64,000 bases of DNA, taken from contig OX381707.1 of NCBI GenBank assembly GCA_947462335.1, positions 12,425,555 through 12,489,554 of the forward strand. The letters run 5' to 3'. The translations under genes and the position numbers were made by a program. This stretch comes from Harmothoe impar (taxonomy: Eukaryota > Annelida > Polychaeta > Phyllodocida > Polynoidae). Below the pieces are notes generated by a model, which was not told the origin of the DNA, searched no databases, and saw only the letters and a list, made by a program, of their open reading frames with translations. Of this stretch, positions 12,049-23,175 are shown piece after piece. The number at the start of each line of letters is the position of its first letter. Positions within the stretch are counted from its first letter, which is position 1.

Positions 12049-13446
12049 TTACTCTAGCAATTCCCGTACGTCTTCAAGAATTCTGCCCATTTCATTTCTG
12101 CCTTTCCAGTTTCCCTTCTTAAATTCCTTCGAGAAAAGAGTACATGAGATGGCGAAAAATGGATCTCTGGTCGCCTCATAGAATTTTGTTCCCACGGTCA
12201 ATCGGATTGCTTTCTTGAGGTTGTCATTTTGCTGGAATTTAGCCAGTACCGCTCTTTCAAGTGTAGGGACCCGTTCTTTTTTCAACCATTCTTGGCACGG
12301 CTCGTATGAGTCTCCCAGCCTTTTGATCGTGCGCGAGTCTGTTTCATTCCTAATTATGATTGCAAGTTGGGTATTACCGTGGTAGGTGGCTTTGTACCAC
12401 ATGTAATATTGTTCAACTGAAACCCAGTTCTTTTTGTCTAACGTGAATTCTGCATTAAACCAGTTAGAATAGATCGAAAATTGACTCATGAAACAGATCC
12501 CTTTTTCAGTTTCTCTAGAAAAGGCTTTGTGCACCGAGAATTGGGCCGGGAGCAAGTTGATGGTGTCTTTGGTGTATTTTACGCCGTTGATTACCACCGC
12601 TGATTCAAGCAACATGACTTTCGCTTTTTTTTCAGTAGCCAAATCCGCCACCCCTTTCAGTAGCAGCTGTAGGTCTTTTGCCTCGTCTGTGAGATCTTTG
12701 TTGACCCATACACCCCTATAATGCGTTGTTTCTTGAAGGGAAAATCTGCGTTCATAGATTTTGTTGCGCAAAGCAAGGCCCGAGAATGTGACGACAAGTG
12801 GCCGTGACCGCATTCCTTTCCTGCCAATCCTTCTGATAGCAATGATATCATTTATTCCAAATTGAATCTTCATGCTATTAATGACCCCTTTAAGATCCAA
12901 TAGAACATTCTGGCCGACATATTCAGGTATGTTTTCAAACACCAGATTTTTCTTACGCTGTTCTTGATCCAATTTTTCGTTGACCATTTTCTCGATGGAT
13001 TGACCTAGATACGACTCCAACTCTTTTCGGTCTAGCGTGATCTTTTTGATTTGCGCTTTCATCGAGGCAATTTCGGTAAAACAGGTATTTAGTTGTTTGT
13101 CTTTCTCTTTGAGATCGGCCTGAATGGTAGATATCAGAGTGGAATCATTTGTAGCAGCAATTTCAAGATCATTGACAGTGGATTTGGTGCTTTGAACAAA
13201 AATTTCCGTCGTCTCTTTCCATTTTTCAAGGTCAGCGATTTTGGACTCATGAGAATTGACCTGCTCTTGCGTCGCTTTTAGGGATTTGACTGCTTCCGTT
13301 AAGGTGGATAAACCCCCCATACCATCCTTTAAAGCAGCCACATCAGTTACAAGAGTATTAAAAAGCTCCATGAACTTTTTTTGGGGATCTGAGTGAGTTG
13401 AGACCGGAGTTTTTTGGCCGCGCTCCGCTTCTTCTTCGCCCGCCAT
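12049..13446 (-). CDS. LINE ORF1-like protein fused to a NADAR (YbiA-like) domain
   Basis: A single uninterrupted frame of 465 aa starts at ATG in AAAATGGCGGGC. Residues about 25-165 are predicted coiled coil. Residues about 165-240 look like the RNA-binding RRM-like region of L1/Tx1-type ORF1 proteins (KKNLVFENIPE, RRIGRKGMRSRPLVVTF), followed by a C-terminal domain (GVWVNKDLTDEAKDLQ). Residues about 318-465 match the NADAR fold: YSNWFNAEF, WVSVEQYYMWYKA, IKRLGDSYEPCQEW, AVLAKFQQNDNLKKA, and the terminal NWKGRNEMGRILEDVRELL. NADAR proteins are known to act on ADP-ribose-type N-glycosidic linkages. The usual WGIG-like stretch reads FFAIS here. No reverse transcriptase follows downstream, so this is either a solo ORF1 from a truncated element or a domesticated gene. 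Confidence 0.75.
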   Translation of the reverse strand: MAGEEEAERGQKTPVSTHSDPQKKFMELFNTLVTDVAALKDGMGGLSTLTEAVKSLKATQEQVNSHESKIADLEKWKETTEIFVQSTKSTVNDLEIAATNDSTLISTIQADLKEKDKQLNTCFTEIASMKAQIKKITLDRKELESYLGQSIEKMVNEKLDQEQRKKNLVFENIPEYVGQNVLLDLKGVINSMKIQFGINDIIAIRRIGRKGMRSRPLVVTFSGLALRNKIYERRFSLQETTHYRGVWVNKDLTDEAKDLQLLLKGVADLATEKKAKVMLLESAVVINGVKYTKDTINLLPAQFSVHKAFSRETEKGICFMSQFSIYSNWFNAEFTLDKKNWVSVEQYYMWYKATYHGNTQLAIIIRNETDSRTIKRLGDSYEPCQEWLKKERVPTLERAVLAKFQQNDNLKKAIRLTVGTKFYEATRDPFFAISCTLFSKEFKKGNWKGRNEMGRILEDVRELLE

Positions 13447-13639
13447 TTTAGTCAACTCCCCGGTTATCGCTCACACCTTTGGACCTGATACTTTACAAGA
13501 TACGTGTACCTTACCTGGTCTGTTTTGGATGAAAATTGAACCACCAGTATATCCTCCTAATGTTTGTTGAACGAATTTCGGTATTTTATCCTCGTGGAAA
13601 TTCAATTAAGTGCCGATGATGATGGATTAATCCTCCCCC

Positions 13640-13680
13640 GCCCGCAGCTTACGTCTGTTGCGTCGCCATTTTAGATATGA
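13640..13680 (-). promoter_or_regulatory. YY1-like site upstream of the ORF1-NADAR gene
   Basis: On the minus strand AAAATGGCGACGC lies at about 13656-13668, some 220 bases upstream of the start codon and beside a GC-rich stretch in otherwise AT-rich DNA. A YY1 site near the 5' end is a known feature of mammalian L1 promoters; whether it does the same here is inference. Confidence 0.35.
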
Positions 13681-16600
13681 CAGAAACCCATGCATTAGCA
13701 TGTATAGGGGTCTCCATATAAATATAGGATTAAATAGGGCTACAGCGTGGTGCATTTTGTTTTACCTTAAGCAGAGTTTAGGTTAAACCATTGAATTCAA
13801 TCGATTTGTCATCATTATCTGTGTAATGTTATCATCATGTATAATGACACACCATATTATTACCTGTAGTGGGTAGTGGAGATGTTAGTGGAGATGCAGA
13901 TCAATGATATAATTATCTCATAACAAAACCTGCCTAAAATCATAAGTCTTATATGTTGATTCCCCAACTCCTCTCTCACCTCTACTACCTACAGTATTAC
14001 ATGGCCATGATTTGTTAACCCTTTAAAGCCAGACAAATATATTATAGGCTTGCTGTGGGTTGCTAGAGCTTTCTGACAGGAATTTTCCCTGGGCTGTCCC
14101 TTTGCTAAATCCCATAGAGTTATCCTGAGTATAGTCATTTCTAGGCCAGCGCTCAGCTATAATTGATGCTTGGTGAGTCATGGCATGAACTATAGTTGAT
14201 GCTCAGCCATTCTAAGGAATAATATATCCTGAACTACTAATATCTCAAATATTAGAAGCATTTCAGTAAGGATAGAAAGGAAAATCATCATTCATTGATA
14301 AACAATAGTGGTAGAAGAATCTAGATTCTGCATAAATCCTGCCAGCACCTTTAACATTAGGATCTTTCGGCATTATTTTAGGGTGCTGTTCCATTTGTTT
14401 GTGAGGCTTTGACCTGTTATACTGAAAATAACATAGGGTTGTAGACAGGATTTTAACTGGCCACTCTACTTTTCTTGCACAGTAAACATGTCTTAGGGAA
14501 CATACTTGGGAATGACCTTAATTTTACAAAGTGTCATTACATTAAGAAATTTAGATATGATTCATGGTGAAGATAGAGACTTGTTGCTAACTAATTATAT
14601 GATGAGACTAGGGACTTATTAAATGAGTTGATGGTATCAGAACTACATCAGGTTAGATGATAACTACTAATGACGAGTATGACCTGTTTTGACATGTCAA
14701 TTGGTACCCTGTGTAAACACCGAATCTTAGGGAAAAATGTATCTGCTAGCTGAGTTATGTAGTTTTCATAGCGATATGAATTTAAGGTGAAGTATTTTCT
14801 GTGAGGGAAATGGGTGATCAAAGCAAAGTCCGATGTATGTGCATCATGGGATAGCACACACAAAATAACTACTATAAAATTATTTTCTTCTTATAACACT
14901 TGTGTTTTTTTTAAAGGAGTGAGTCTTTACATACACAGCACAAGTTCTTTTCTGTTTTTTTTCATGCTTCCTTGCTTTTCATCACCATAGAAACGCAGTA
15001 AGTGAAATACATCACAGTGCAGTGAGAGAAAATGCTGGTGAATTCCCAACTGTTAACTTGTGCAAGTGTTGGACACAGAAAGGTTGCACAATGAACTTTA
15101 TTCTTTGCGTATGTTCTATCAATATCAAGTCAAGATGGCACCACTGATGGAGCTGCCTTGGCATATGGTCAATTGGATAACACAATTCAGGCTGCCTCAA
15201 GTCACCACTTGACATACGGTGTACAGTCACTGAGAATATCTATAGGCGTGTTTATATATATATAGAATATATATATATATAATTATATATATATATGATG
15301 TATCTTCCTCATTCACGGTGTGTGTGCATATAGAATCAGTTAGAGTAACCAGCTTTTGTTAAGTTTGTCAAGATGATGAAGTCTGCAGAAACAAATTGTA
15401 TGAACAGTATAGATAAGTATCAGAGTTGCGCATAGTGCATTATACATGATACTCTGCCTTGATTGTCCAACACAATGCATATATGACAAGGGAGAATTTG
15501 GGGGCTCTTGATGAATGTCTGAGAAATGGAGCCTATGTGAGCTTGCCTTTATGCTCATTGGGAAATTGAATGGAAGGGAGGTCTTTGATGTGCCAATGCT
15601 TATAGCCTGATTTACAATTCCATAATCTAGATGTTAGTCGACTCCCTGTTTCAGCCAGTCAGTAGCCACATGCTGAGAAAGTGATCTGTAGTGCCAACCA
15701 AAATCAAATACCTAATATGGACAGTGTTGACATCAACCTAAAGAACGCATCCATCATTCATATTTAAGTGCTTGTATACATCCATGTAATGTCTTGTCTA
15801 GCAGTTAAGTTACAATAACTTTAACTCAACTTTTTTTCATAAATTGGCACTTAGCTTAGATTAGTTAGTATTTGACAAGAAGGGAACTTTATTTAATGCT
15901 GGCACAAATATAAAGGGTGCATGCTTGTTGCATGAAGCCTAGTAGGGATAGCATCGGGAGAGCGGCTAGGCAGAGTGTTTACTCTAAACCATTAATTTAA
16001 ATGTGTTCTAAATGTTATTAATAAGTCATATTCAGAAGATGGGGCATAATAGAATTTCCTCCTGAAAAGTGAACTCGATCTGTTTTATTTTACTGAAACT
16101 AATCAATAAACTTTAATCACACTCACTTAAATTCATGCATGCAACATAATATAAAGGTAGGCTGTGTACGGGTAAACAGCTGGTACCCCAGCTTACTCAG
16201 ATGAATATCAGTCAGGCGATTACTCAAGGATTAATTGACTTCCTTTCACAGGGCAACACATGTTTTGATAGTATAACTGCAGTAACAGTTCTTCTCAAGT
16301 CATCCAGTACAGTTTAGGACAATGATAGAGCACAAAACCAAAGGAATCTTTTACTCTCAACTGAGTAACTGACATTGTTTATAATATTGTTGAAGTTAAT
16401 TTTCTACCAGAATGTATGTATAAACCTAAAAAAGATGTTTATTGTAAAGCAATTCATTCGGTTCTAGAGATTGTTTTCCGTTCATATAATGAGTAGATGT
16501 TCCCTCTTTCAGAAGTGGATTTGTCACCGAACAAGTGAGCCGCTCAGTATAATATATAGCGCCTCTCAATAGGACATCTGCCTGTAGGGAATGAACCATA

Positions 16601-17180
16601 TCATCAAGGACCAAGGGTGCAAAAAACCACTGCAATTCACAGACTTGCTTGCCGGATAACATTTAGAAGTAGTATCCCTGCAGATGCATCAACACAATAT
16701 CAAACTGGACCCTTGTACTGAAAGGTGTGATAACGCAACTGAAGGCAGAATAAAAAACTATAAAATAGAAAACAACAAGATAAGTCTTTGTGCACATACA
16801 GCTTTATTCTTTCTGAAGCACATCTGTTCAAGCTATAAGTATGATTATGAAGACCTAGACCTCTACATTCATGACACAATTCTCATAATATCTGCAAATC
16901 ATGAATATCACAGCTCAAATACAATTTTGCACAATCAGACTTAAATAAGTGAAAAGGTTCGCAACAATTTAACTTCAACTCAGCAGGTGTATTACCCTTA
17001 TATTAACCTAGCATGCAATATTTTGGATAGACATTTATTTGAAAGCATTTAGTTTCTTGAATATTGTGCGAGGTCAGAGAAGACTCTTTGTATTAAAATG
17101 TATTTGGCATAGCATTATTACTCAGGAATTTTTTCTCCTCGATCCTGTGCTCCATAATGCACTCCACTGTAAACCAATAT
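13681..17180. other. non-coding, repeats only
   Basis: No supported gene. A relative of the 1.84-1.99 kb repeat lies in inverted orientation at about 14015-14210. A (TA)n microsatellite lies at 15247-15297. A 78-codon frame at 16662-16426 (-) starts at ATG but has no recognisable family or splice context. Confidence 0.5.
15247..15297. repeat. (TA)n microsatellite
   Basis: About 50 bases of alternating TATATA with short interruptions. Confidence 0.9.
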
Positions 17181-17191
17181 TGCTTACTGTT

Positions 17192-18248
17192 TTATTCAGG
17201 GTTTTGTTCTGGATCTTTTTTCTTTGAGCTGGGCACAATATTTTCATCAGTGCTCTTGCTGGGTGTAGTCTCATGTAGGAGCTGCAAGGGGGATACTGCA
17301 GCCACAGTTTCAGTGTTGATTTTTGACTCCCCTACTAATTCAGGATTGTTCTCTTTGGTTGGACCCTGCTTCACATGTGTTAATTTAATGACTGTTACCC
17401 AAGTGTTATACTTGTCTGGCCAACCTAGCCAGCTGACATTAACCTCCTGCCTCACCTTGTTACCATAACCTACAGTCCTGTGACTCAGGATTGCTTCTAC
17501 TTCATATATACTTTTTCCTTGGATGATATGTATTCTGAGGTAGCTGTCTGTTTGTGTGGATACTTCTTCTGTATTGCAGCTCTGCTGGTGAATAGGCTGG
17601 TTCAGTTGATGCAGTGGGTGCTTGGGCTTCTTTTTCTTTTATGATTCTCGTCTCTTTCACTACTCTGGGAGAGCTTTCTCTCATGGGGCTCTGCTGCATT
17701 AGATTTGTACTATAAGCTGCTATCTGTTTAGTAAATGCTACATCCCTCCCCTGATAAATCTTGTTGATCCCTACAGGGGATATGTTTATCACATTCGTTC
17801 ATGCATTGAAATACATGGGTGATTGCTGGGTGATCTTTGGCCCTAGTTTTGAAATAATAGGAGTTCCTGAAAATGCTGCTGCTACTGATAACAAACGCTC
17901 CTCTCTCAGTTTCTCCAGAGCTTTATTGAGTTCTCCTCCTTCTGTTGCCTCTTTCTTCCTCGTCACCTGATTGATAGGGGTGAGGATGTTGGGAGGTATG
18001 GGATATGCTCTAGGCATGGTCGACTTGTCTTCCACCCACAGGTGTTTAACTCATTCTTCACGAGTATGACGCCGCTTGAGGTGTCTAAGCATGTCAGCTC
18101 GACGAGCTGTTGAATAACTGCACTCTTCTGGGCATAGCCAGCCTTTAGCATTACCTCCATGAACTATGGACGCATGTCTGGTGAGGCCATACTTTTTGGC
18201 GAAATCCTTTGCACAGTCAGGACAAGAATATCTATCAGTAGGCATCAT
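17192..18248 (-). pseudogene. zinc-finger/chromo-like gene, broken
   Basis: Read on the minus strand, one frame runs from 18248 to 17502 with two in-frame TGA codons (ending near 18051 and 17799), then shifts frame at about 17500. The N-terminal part has two C2H2-type fingers: YSCPDCAKDFAKKYGLTRH and WLCPEECSYSTARRADMLRH. The middle is low-complexity and charged. After the shift, YEVEAIL followed by EVNVSWLGWPDKYNTWV resembles the chromo-like domain found at the C-terminus of Polinton and other retroviral-type integrases. The tail is Ser/Lys-rich. It may be a transposon-derived gene that has decayed, or one with introns I cannot resolve. Its function is unknown. Confidence 0.5.
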
Positions 18249-19257
18249 TCCATGCAGAGGGCAGGTTCGCGTGGCCACGTCGTAGCCCTAGGGACTACAG
18301 TGGCCGCAGCAATCGGTCAGCTGCGTCCGGCTGGGCACACTGCATCGCTCGACCTACAGTGACTCAGCGGCTACAAAACGGAGTAGTGCAGTTGGAAGCA
18401 GACGTGACAACCGGTACGTAAAACGTATGTTTGGGACTTGGTATTTTAAGTGTTCTATATTTAATAGGTGTCTCAAATCCCATGCTCGTTTATTGTTGAC
18501 TAATTAGTATAGTGTTCACACTGGTGTGCATGGTTTATAACATCTAGTTGACAAGTTTAAAGGTCACAATCAGACTCACCCAGAACTGTCACACACTGAC
18601 AAAGTCACGATGATACTTGATAGTGACAGGGGCATGATAATCAGACTGTAACTGATAGTTACTGAGCTATTTACACTGTGCCAGCATGTGTCAGTGTTAC
18701 TGTCCCACACTATAGTGTCATTGTCACTAGCGAGTGCCTAGTCCAAAAAGTGCATGGTATTGTATTCAATAGGCTGTCTGGTATCTTCTGTTGTAGTACG
18801 TCTCCAGTATCTGCCTGTTATCCCTGCCGTCCCTGAAGACTTGCCTTGTGCGCTGGACGGAGCTGTTACTGACTACTCAACGCGTATCAGGTGATCATCA
18901 GTTACTCTGGTAGAAAGACTAAGGCACCTGGACAATAATGTAGTTGGAGTCTCTAGTGGTGGGTAGGTTAGGGGACCTGGAGGACCATGTGTGCGTCTGC
19001 AGGGTCCTCCAGGTGTACTGGTCTACCAACCACTAGACATGTACAGACTGCGTCTACATGGTCCATTTCCCATGTCGATATTAAGAAATGATCATGTCGC
19101 CCTGTCAATTTTAAGAAATACCCATATCACCATGTCGTACCCCCCATACGGTATATCAGTCTTGTAGGTATAGGGAGTCAGTATGTGGGTATTCCAAATA
19201 TATGAAGTATTGGTGGTTGTTGTTAATCGTTATCCGGTATATATTTCAGAAAAAATA

Positions 19258-22047
19258 ATGGATTCCCGCGCTCCCTCTCCGCAACCTCCCTCTCCGCAAC
19301 CAACCGCTCCCCAGGACTCCCCTACGGAAGTAGAGTGGGTGGGTCTGTCGGAGGAGGCGAGACAGGTGAGAATTGAGACTTGCTATAATACTGATTATGT
19401 TTTTAAAAAGTTGAAAGCTTATTACCAAATTTTCACCCACTCATATTGACGGATAAATAAAAATGCTCTTTTCTTTGGCATCTTACAAAACAGAGAGGTT
19501 GTGTGGTGGTTTTGGTTAAATTTTTTTTCTTTTTTCCCTTTTCACCTAATTAACTAGATTTTAACCCATTAAGGTCTAGCTACAAGAGCACTTTGAAAGG
19601 CTAGGGGACTGGATTTTATGCAGTTCAGTTACCAGGGGGCTGAAGGTTGCAAGGTATAATGCACTGTCTATTACTTTGATATGATTTTCAACCCATTTTC
19701 CAATGTCTCTATCATTCAAACTTCTCAGATTCGAATTCCTCAGCCCCAAAAGAGGTAAATAACATCCTCAGACCAAAAAATACCAGTCCACTAAAATTTA
19801 TCTCAAATGTCCAAACATGGCTGCCATATCAATTGTCTATGTCAATTATAATCAACATCAGGCCCTACATGGTGTTGAGAATACTCAACATCCGCCCCTA
19901 CATGGGTGTAGATTATTCTCAACATCAGCCCTTAATGGGTTAATATTCCAAACGACAGAGTTTTTGTTAGACTTTTGAGTTCATCTATATCTGTTTTTAT
20001 TTCAGAAATGGCGGATGATCCAACTAGAGGCACATTATCGTGCCCTGGTGGAATTTCACACCGTGAGTATATTTTTAATGTACCCGTAAAATTTAATGAA
20101 ACCACCTGGACCAGCAAATTATTCACATAATCAGGGGTAGACTCTAACTATTTTAGCAATGAGCCACCCAGGCCCGCAGGGTTGGAAATCGACGGGGCCA
20201 CATCTAAATCTGTGGGTCCAAAACATGTTTTCGCTTTCATATCAAAAGCTATTCCTGACCTTTTTATAATTAGGTTATATCAAGATTTTACAACAATGAC
20301 TGAATTCCTGGCCAATTTCTCTTTACAACGATATATAACATGAGTATATTGACAAATATATCATTTTGTTAAAGTGCCCTCAGCCACTTCTGTGAGCCGC
20401 AACAGTCTCCGTGAAAACTTTTTTGCCATGCAGGACATTCGGTCCTGCAAATCTATTATTTTGCAGGACCGGCTTAAATTGTGCAGGCCCGGACGCCTGA
20501 AGGCACTTTTCATATCTCAAAAAAATATATATCAAGCAAGAATTTATATTGAATCAATACAGCTTTCCTGTATATTCCTATTGAAACATTGTAAAATGTA
20601 CAATCTATAGTAATGATTTTCAAAATATTTGTCCAAAATGCTTTTCTCTCTACAGACCTTAATAATGGTCCGATTTACAAGCCGTAAAAACTGACATGTA
20701 GACAAAGATCCAGCCAGTCATTTAGACCGGCAGCAGGACCAGTCCAGCCTGTCTAGATGCCTTTTAGCCGGCTATAGCCGGTGTCCGGCACGTTTTCACG
20801 GACACTGCCGCAAGGGGTGATAGGAAGAGAAAACTGTGGAGGCCCGGGCCATTGGCTCCCGGGGCCAGCGTTAGTGTCTACCCCTGCTTAATGAATAGCA
20901 TTCATTTTTCAAGAATTTTTTAAGTTGAAATTTAAGTTGTGATAAAGCTTGACTTTGTTAAGGTTGGTCCCTCCCATAATCCAACAGTAACTAAATTTTG
21001 ACCAGTATTTCAACATGTGGAATTCATTACACAGTGGCTAATTTTAAACAGGGTTGTAAGTCTTCAAGATTTATCAGGAATTCCTATTATCTGAAATATC
21101 TGAAACTATCATAATAAAATCATGGGACTGCCCAAAGTTGCACCCCTGCCAGCCAGTAGAGGCTGTCAGGCCGGTCTCCTCCCCTCCCAGGGCCCTGCCT
21201 GACCTCCTTACGCCCCTGCTGGCCATGGTAATGTAAATTTGGGCATAACTTTCAATTTTTTTTCATTTGAAGACAATTAATTTTTTTTCTTACAGCAACG
21301 CGCAGCGCTACATACAGCGTGGACCTCAGGAGGGGGAGCGCCAGACTCGCTGGCATACCATGAGGTATTTTTCCTTCCTATATTATTTTAGAATGAAAAG
21401 AATTTGATGATTTTACTGATTTTCAAATTTTTCAGTCAATAGAGAATATAAATTTATATCAGGGGTCCCAGCGGGGTCATACAGAAATATAGGATTTAAT
21501 AGGGGTTGCTCTTTTAACAAAATGAGCTATTATAGGGCAAATATAGGATGTTTTCAGAAATATAGGTCTTAGAAAAAAAGACATTTCAACTACCGTAAAT
21601 TCACTGTGGCTTATACCAGCCTCCAAATAAAAATTCAGTTCAAAGAAACAGTCTAAAATCAGGTAGCATATCTCAAAGTCAGGGTGCGGTTAATATCAGG
21701 GATGTGGCTCTGGAAAAATATAGGGAAATATAGGAAATATAGGACTGCTGGGAGCTCTGTTATATGCATATAACAGGTATGTTTAAAAGGGGCACAAGGT
21801 TTAATCTGCCTGGCACGAGTTTGCGCTCCTCATTTGGGAAAATGTAATTTTTTGTCAGAAAATATCAACTTTTTTATTTGATGCGATCTAAAGTTTAAAA
21901 TCATTTTTCATTATCTAACGCATGTCTTTAAAAAAAAATTATTTTCAACAGGGAAGAGCCTTGCATCACGCGACACAGAGGGAGCTCAACGAACAGCACC
22001 TAGCCGATATAGTCGCCATGACATCTGAGGCATATCATATGTCATAA
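19258..22047 (+). CDS. small four-exon gene, 109 aa, unknown function
   Basis: Exons at 19258-19365, 20006-20062, 21296-21364 and 21952-22047 each have consensus splice sites (GACAG/GTGAGA, TTTCAG/AAATGG, ACACC/GTGAGT, CTTACAG/CAACG, CATGAG/GTATTT, TCAACAG/GGAAG). All four are whole numbers of codons (36, 19, 23, 32) and join into one frame ending at TAA. The product starts with a Pro/Ser-rich segment (SPQPPSPQP), then WVGLSEEARQ, a helical stretch KWRMIQLEAHYRALVEFHTQ, and ends AMTSEAYHMS. No known domain is recognised; the helical part could be a short coiled coil. An acceptor-like TATTTCAG lies just before the ATG, so a non-coding first exon is possible. Intron 1 holds a piggyBac-type MITE. 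The gene is divergent from the zinc-finger/chromo gene. Confidence 0.65.
19557..19943. mobile_element. piggyBac-type MITE in intron 1
   Basis: The left end reads TTAACCCATTAAGG (19561-19574) and the right end CCTTAATGGGTTAA (19930-19943), a perfect 14-base inverted pair. TTAA flanks with TIRs starting CCC are the hallmark of piggyBac insertions. The inside is non-coding and contains repeated CTACATGG.GT and CTCAACATC motifs. Confidence 0.7.
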
Positions 22048-22205
22048 CCCGGTCCTGATTCACATGATGTGACTGTACATAGAGTTAAGTTTATTTATGG
22101 CATTACAATATCACATGTTATCCCTACATATAGTTATTTATGACATGATCATTACAGCTCTGTTACTGTCAATTTTAAAAAGAGCTGGGAAAGAGACATA
22201 CAGTA

Positions 22206-23071
22206 TTAAGGAAACACTTTCGGGCAGCGCCTGTTCAAAATCCATCTGAATTGAAAAATTGTCTTATTCATAGTAGACCATATAGATCCATCCACCTCCT
22301 CTCTGACATCCGGTTCAAGGTCAAATGCAAACAGTGTGTGTCCACTATTGAATCCCGATCTTGTAATGTATAACCCCTCATCCCTCCCATCTGTGTACCG
22401 TTCCCTACCATACAGAGCAATGTAGGTCTCGATGAAAGATGATTTCCTACTGTCTGTAGGGTCAAACTTCATCAGTAGTGATTTTTGAGGTACATTTTCA
22501 CCATGTACTGTAACACTAAAGTGTTTGATCTTCAATGGTTGAAGATTATACGGATTTTTAGTATAACACCATACTGTAGCTTTTTGAGAAACTAAGCCGC
22601 AAATTATTCTGGATAGCACGTTACCCAGGTAGATGTTGTCGGCACTAAAAGAGTAGTTTGTACTCGGTATAGAGTTTTTTTTACATAGAACACGTGGGGA
22701 TGATGTGAGAAACACCTTCTCAAAAGCTGCTGTCACATCGTCTGCATTTTTAGTTTGAAGTGGTTCTGTGTGAACTTGACGTGAGAATACATCAATACAA
22801 AGCAGAACAAATGTGATACATTGATTGTAACGTTTCAATATGTGCATGTCCATTAAATCAGCATCCCACATGTCATTTATTGCTGGTGTAATAATTCTGG
22901 ACTGCACCTTGAGTTTACCTGGCTGAGAGAAACGTAGATGTGTAGACTGATCATTTAACCATGTTTTGAACTGTTCTGTTAAATGTTTTTTAGATTTTGT
23001 GTTTTGTAATTTCTTTTAACACCCTCAAGTTCCCATCCTTTGTTCTTTCCGCCCCTTTTACGTTGAGCCAT
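22206..23071 (-). pseudogene. Polinton-like integrase fragment joined to virion-protein-like segment
   Basis: An ATG at 23071 opens a basic N-terminus (MAQRKRGGKNKGWELEG), but the frame is broken near 23000. A second frame from there to 22206 carries DMWDADLMDM and VLLCIDVFSRQVHTEPLQTK, matching the start of the retroviral-type integrase core used by Polinton/Maverick elements, then about 20 residues of uncertain origin. From about KNPYNLQPLKIKHFSV to TLFAFDLEPDVRE it resembles a virion protein of Polintons (C. elegans F54H12.2-like); I hold this more loosely. The integrase core is truncated, so the fragment cannot be active. I infer an internal deletion that joined two genes of an old element. 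Confidence 0.55.
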
Positions 23072-23175
23072 TTATAGCATCAACCACTCCCTCTTGATCT
23101 TTTTGGTCTGAGGTTCAATAACCTCAGTGTTAATACCACTGGGTTTACTGTGAGCCCCACTATGTAATGTGTCAC

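Noticed and set aside
16426..16662. 78-codon frame on the minus strand
   Set aside because: It has an ATG, but no homology, no splice context and no compositional bias that I can see.
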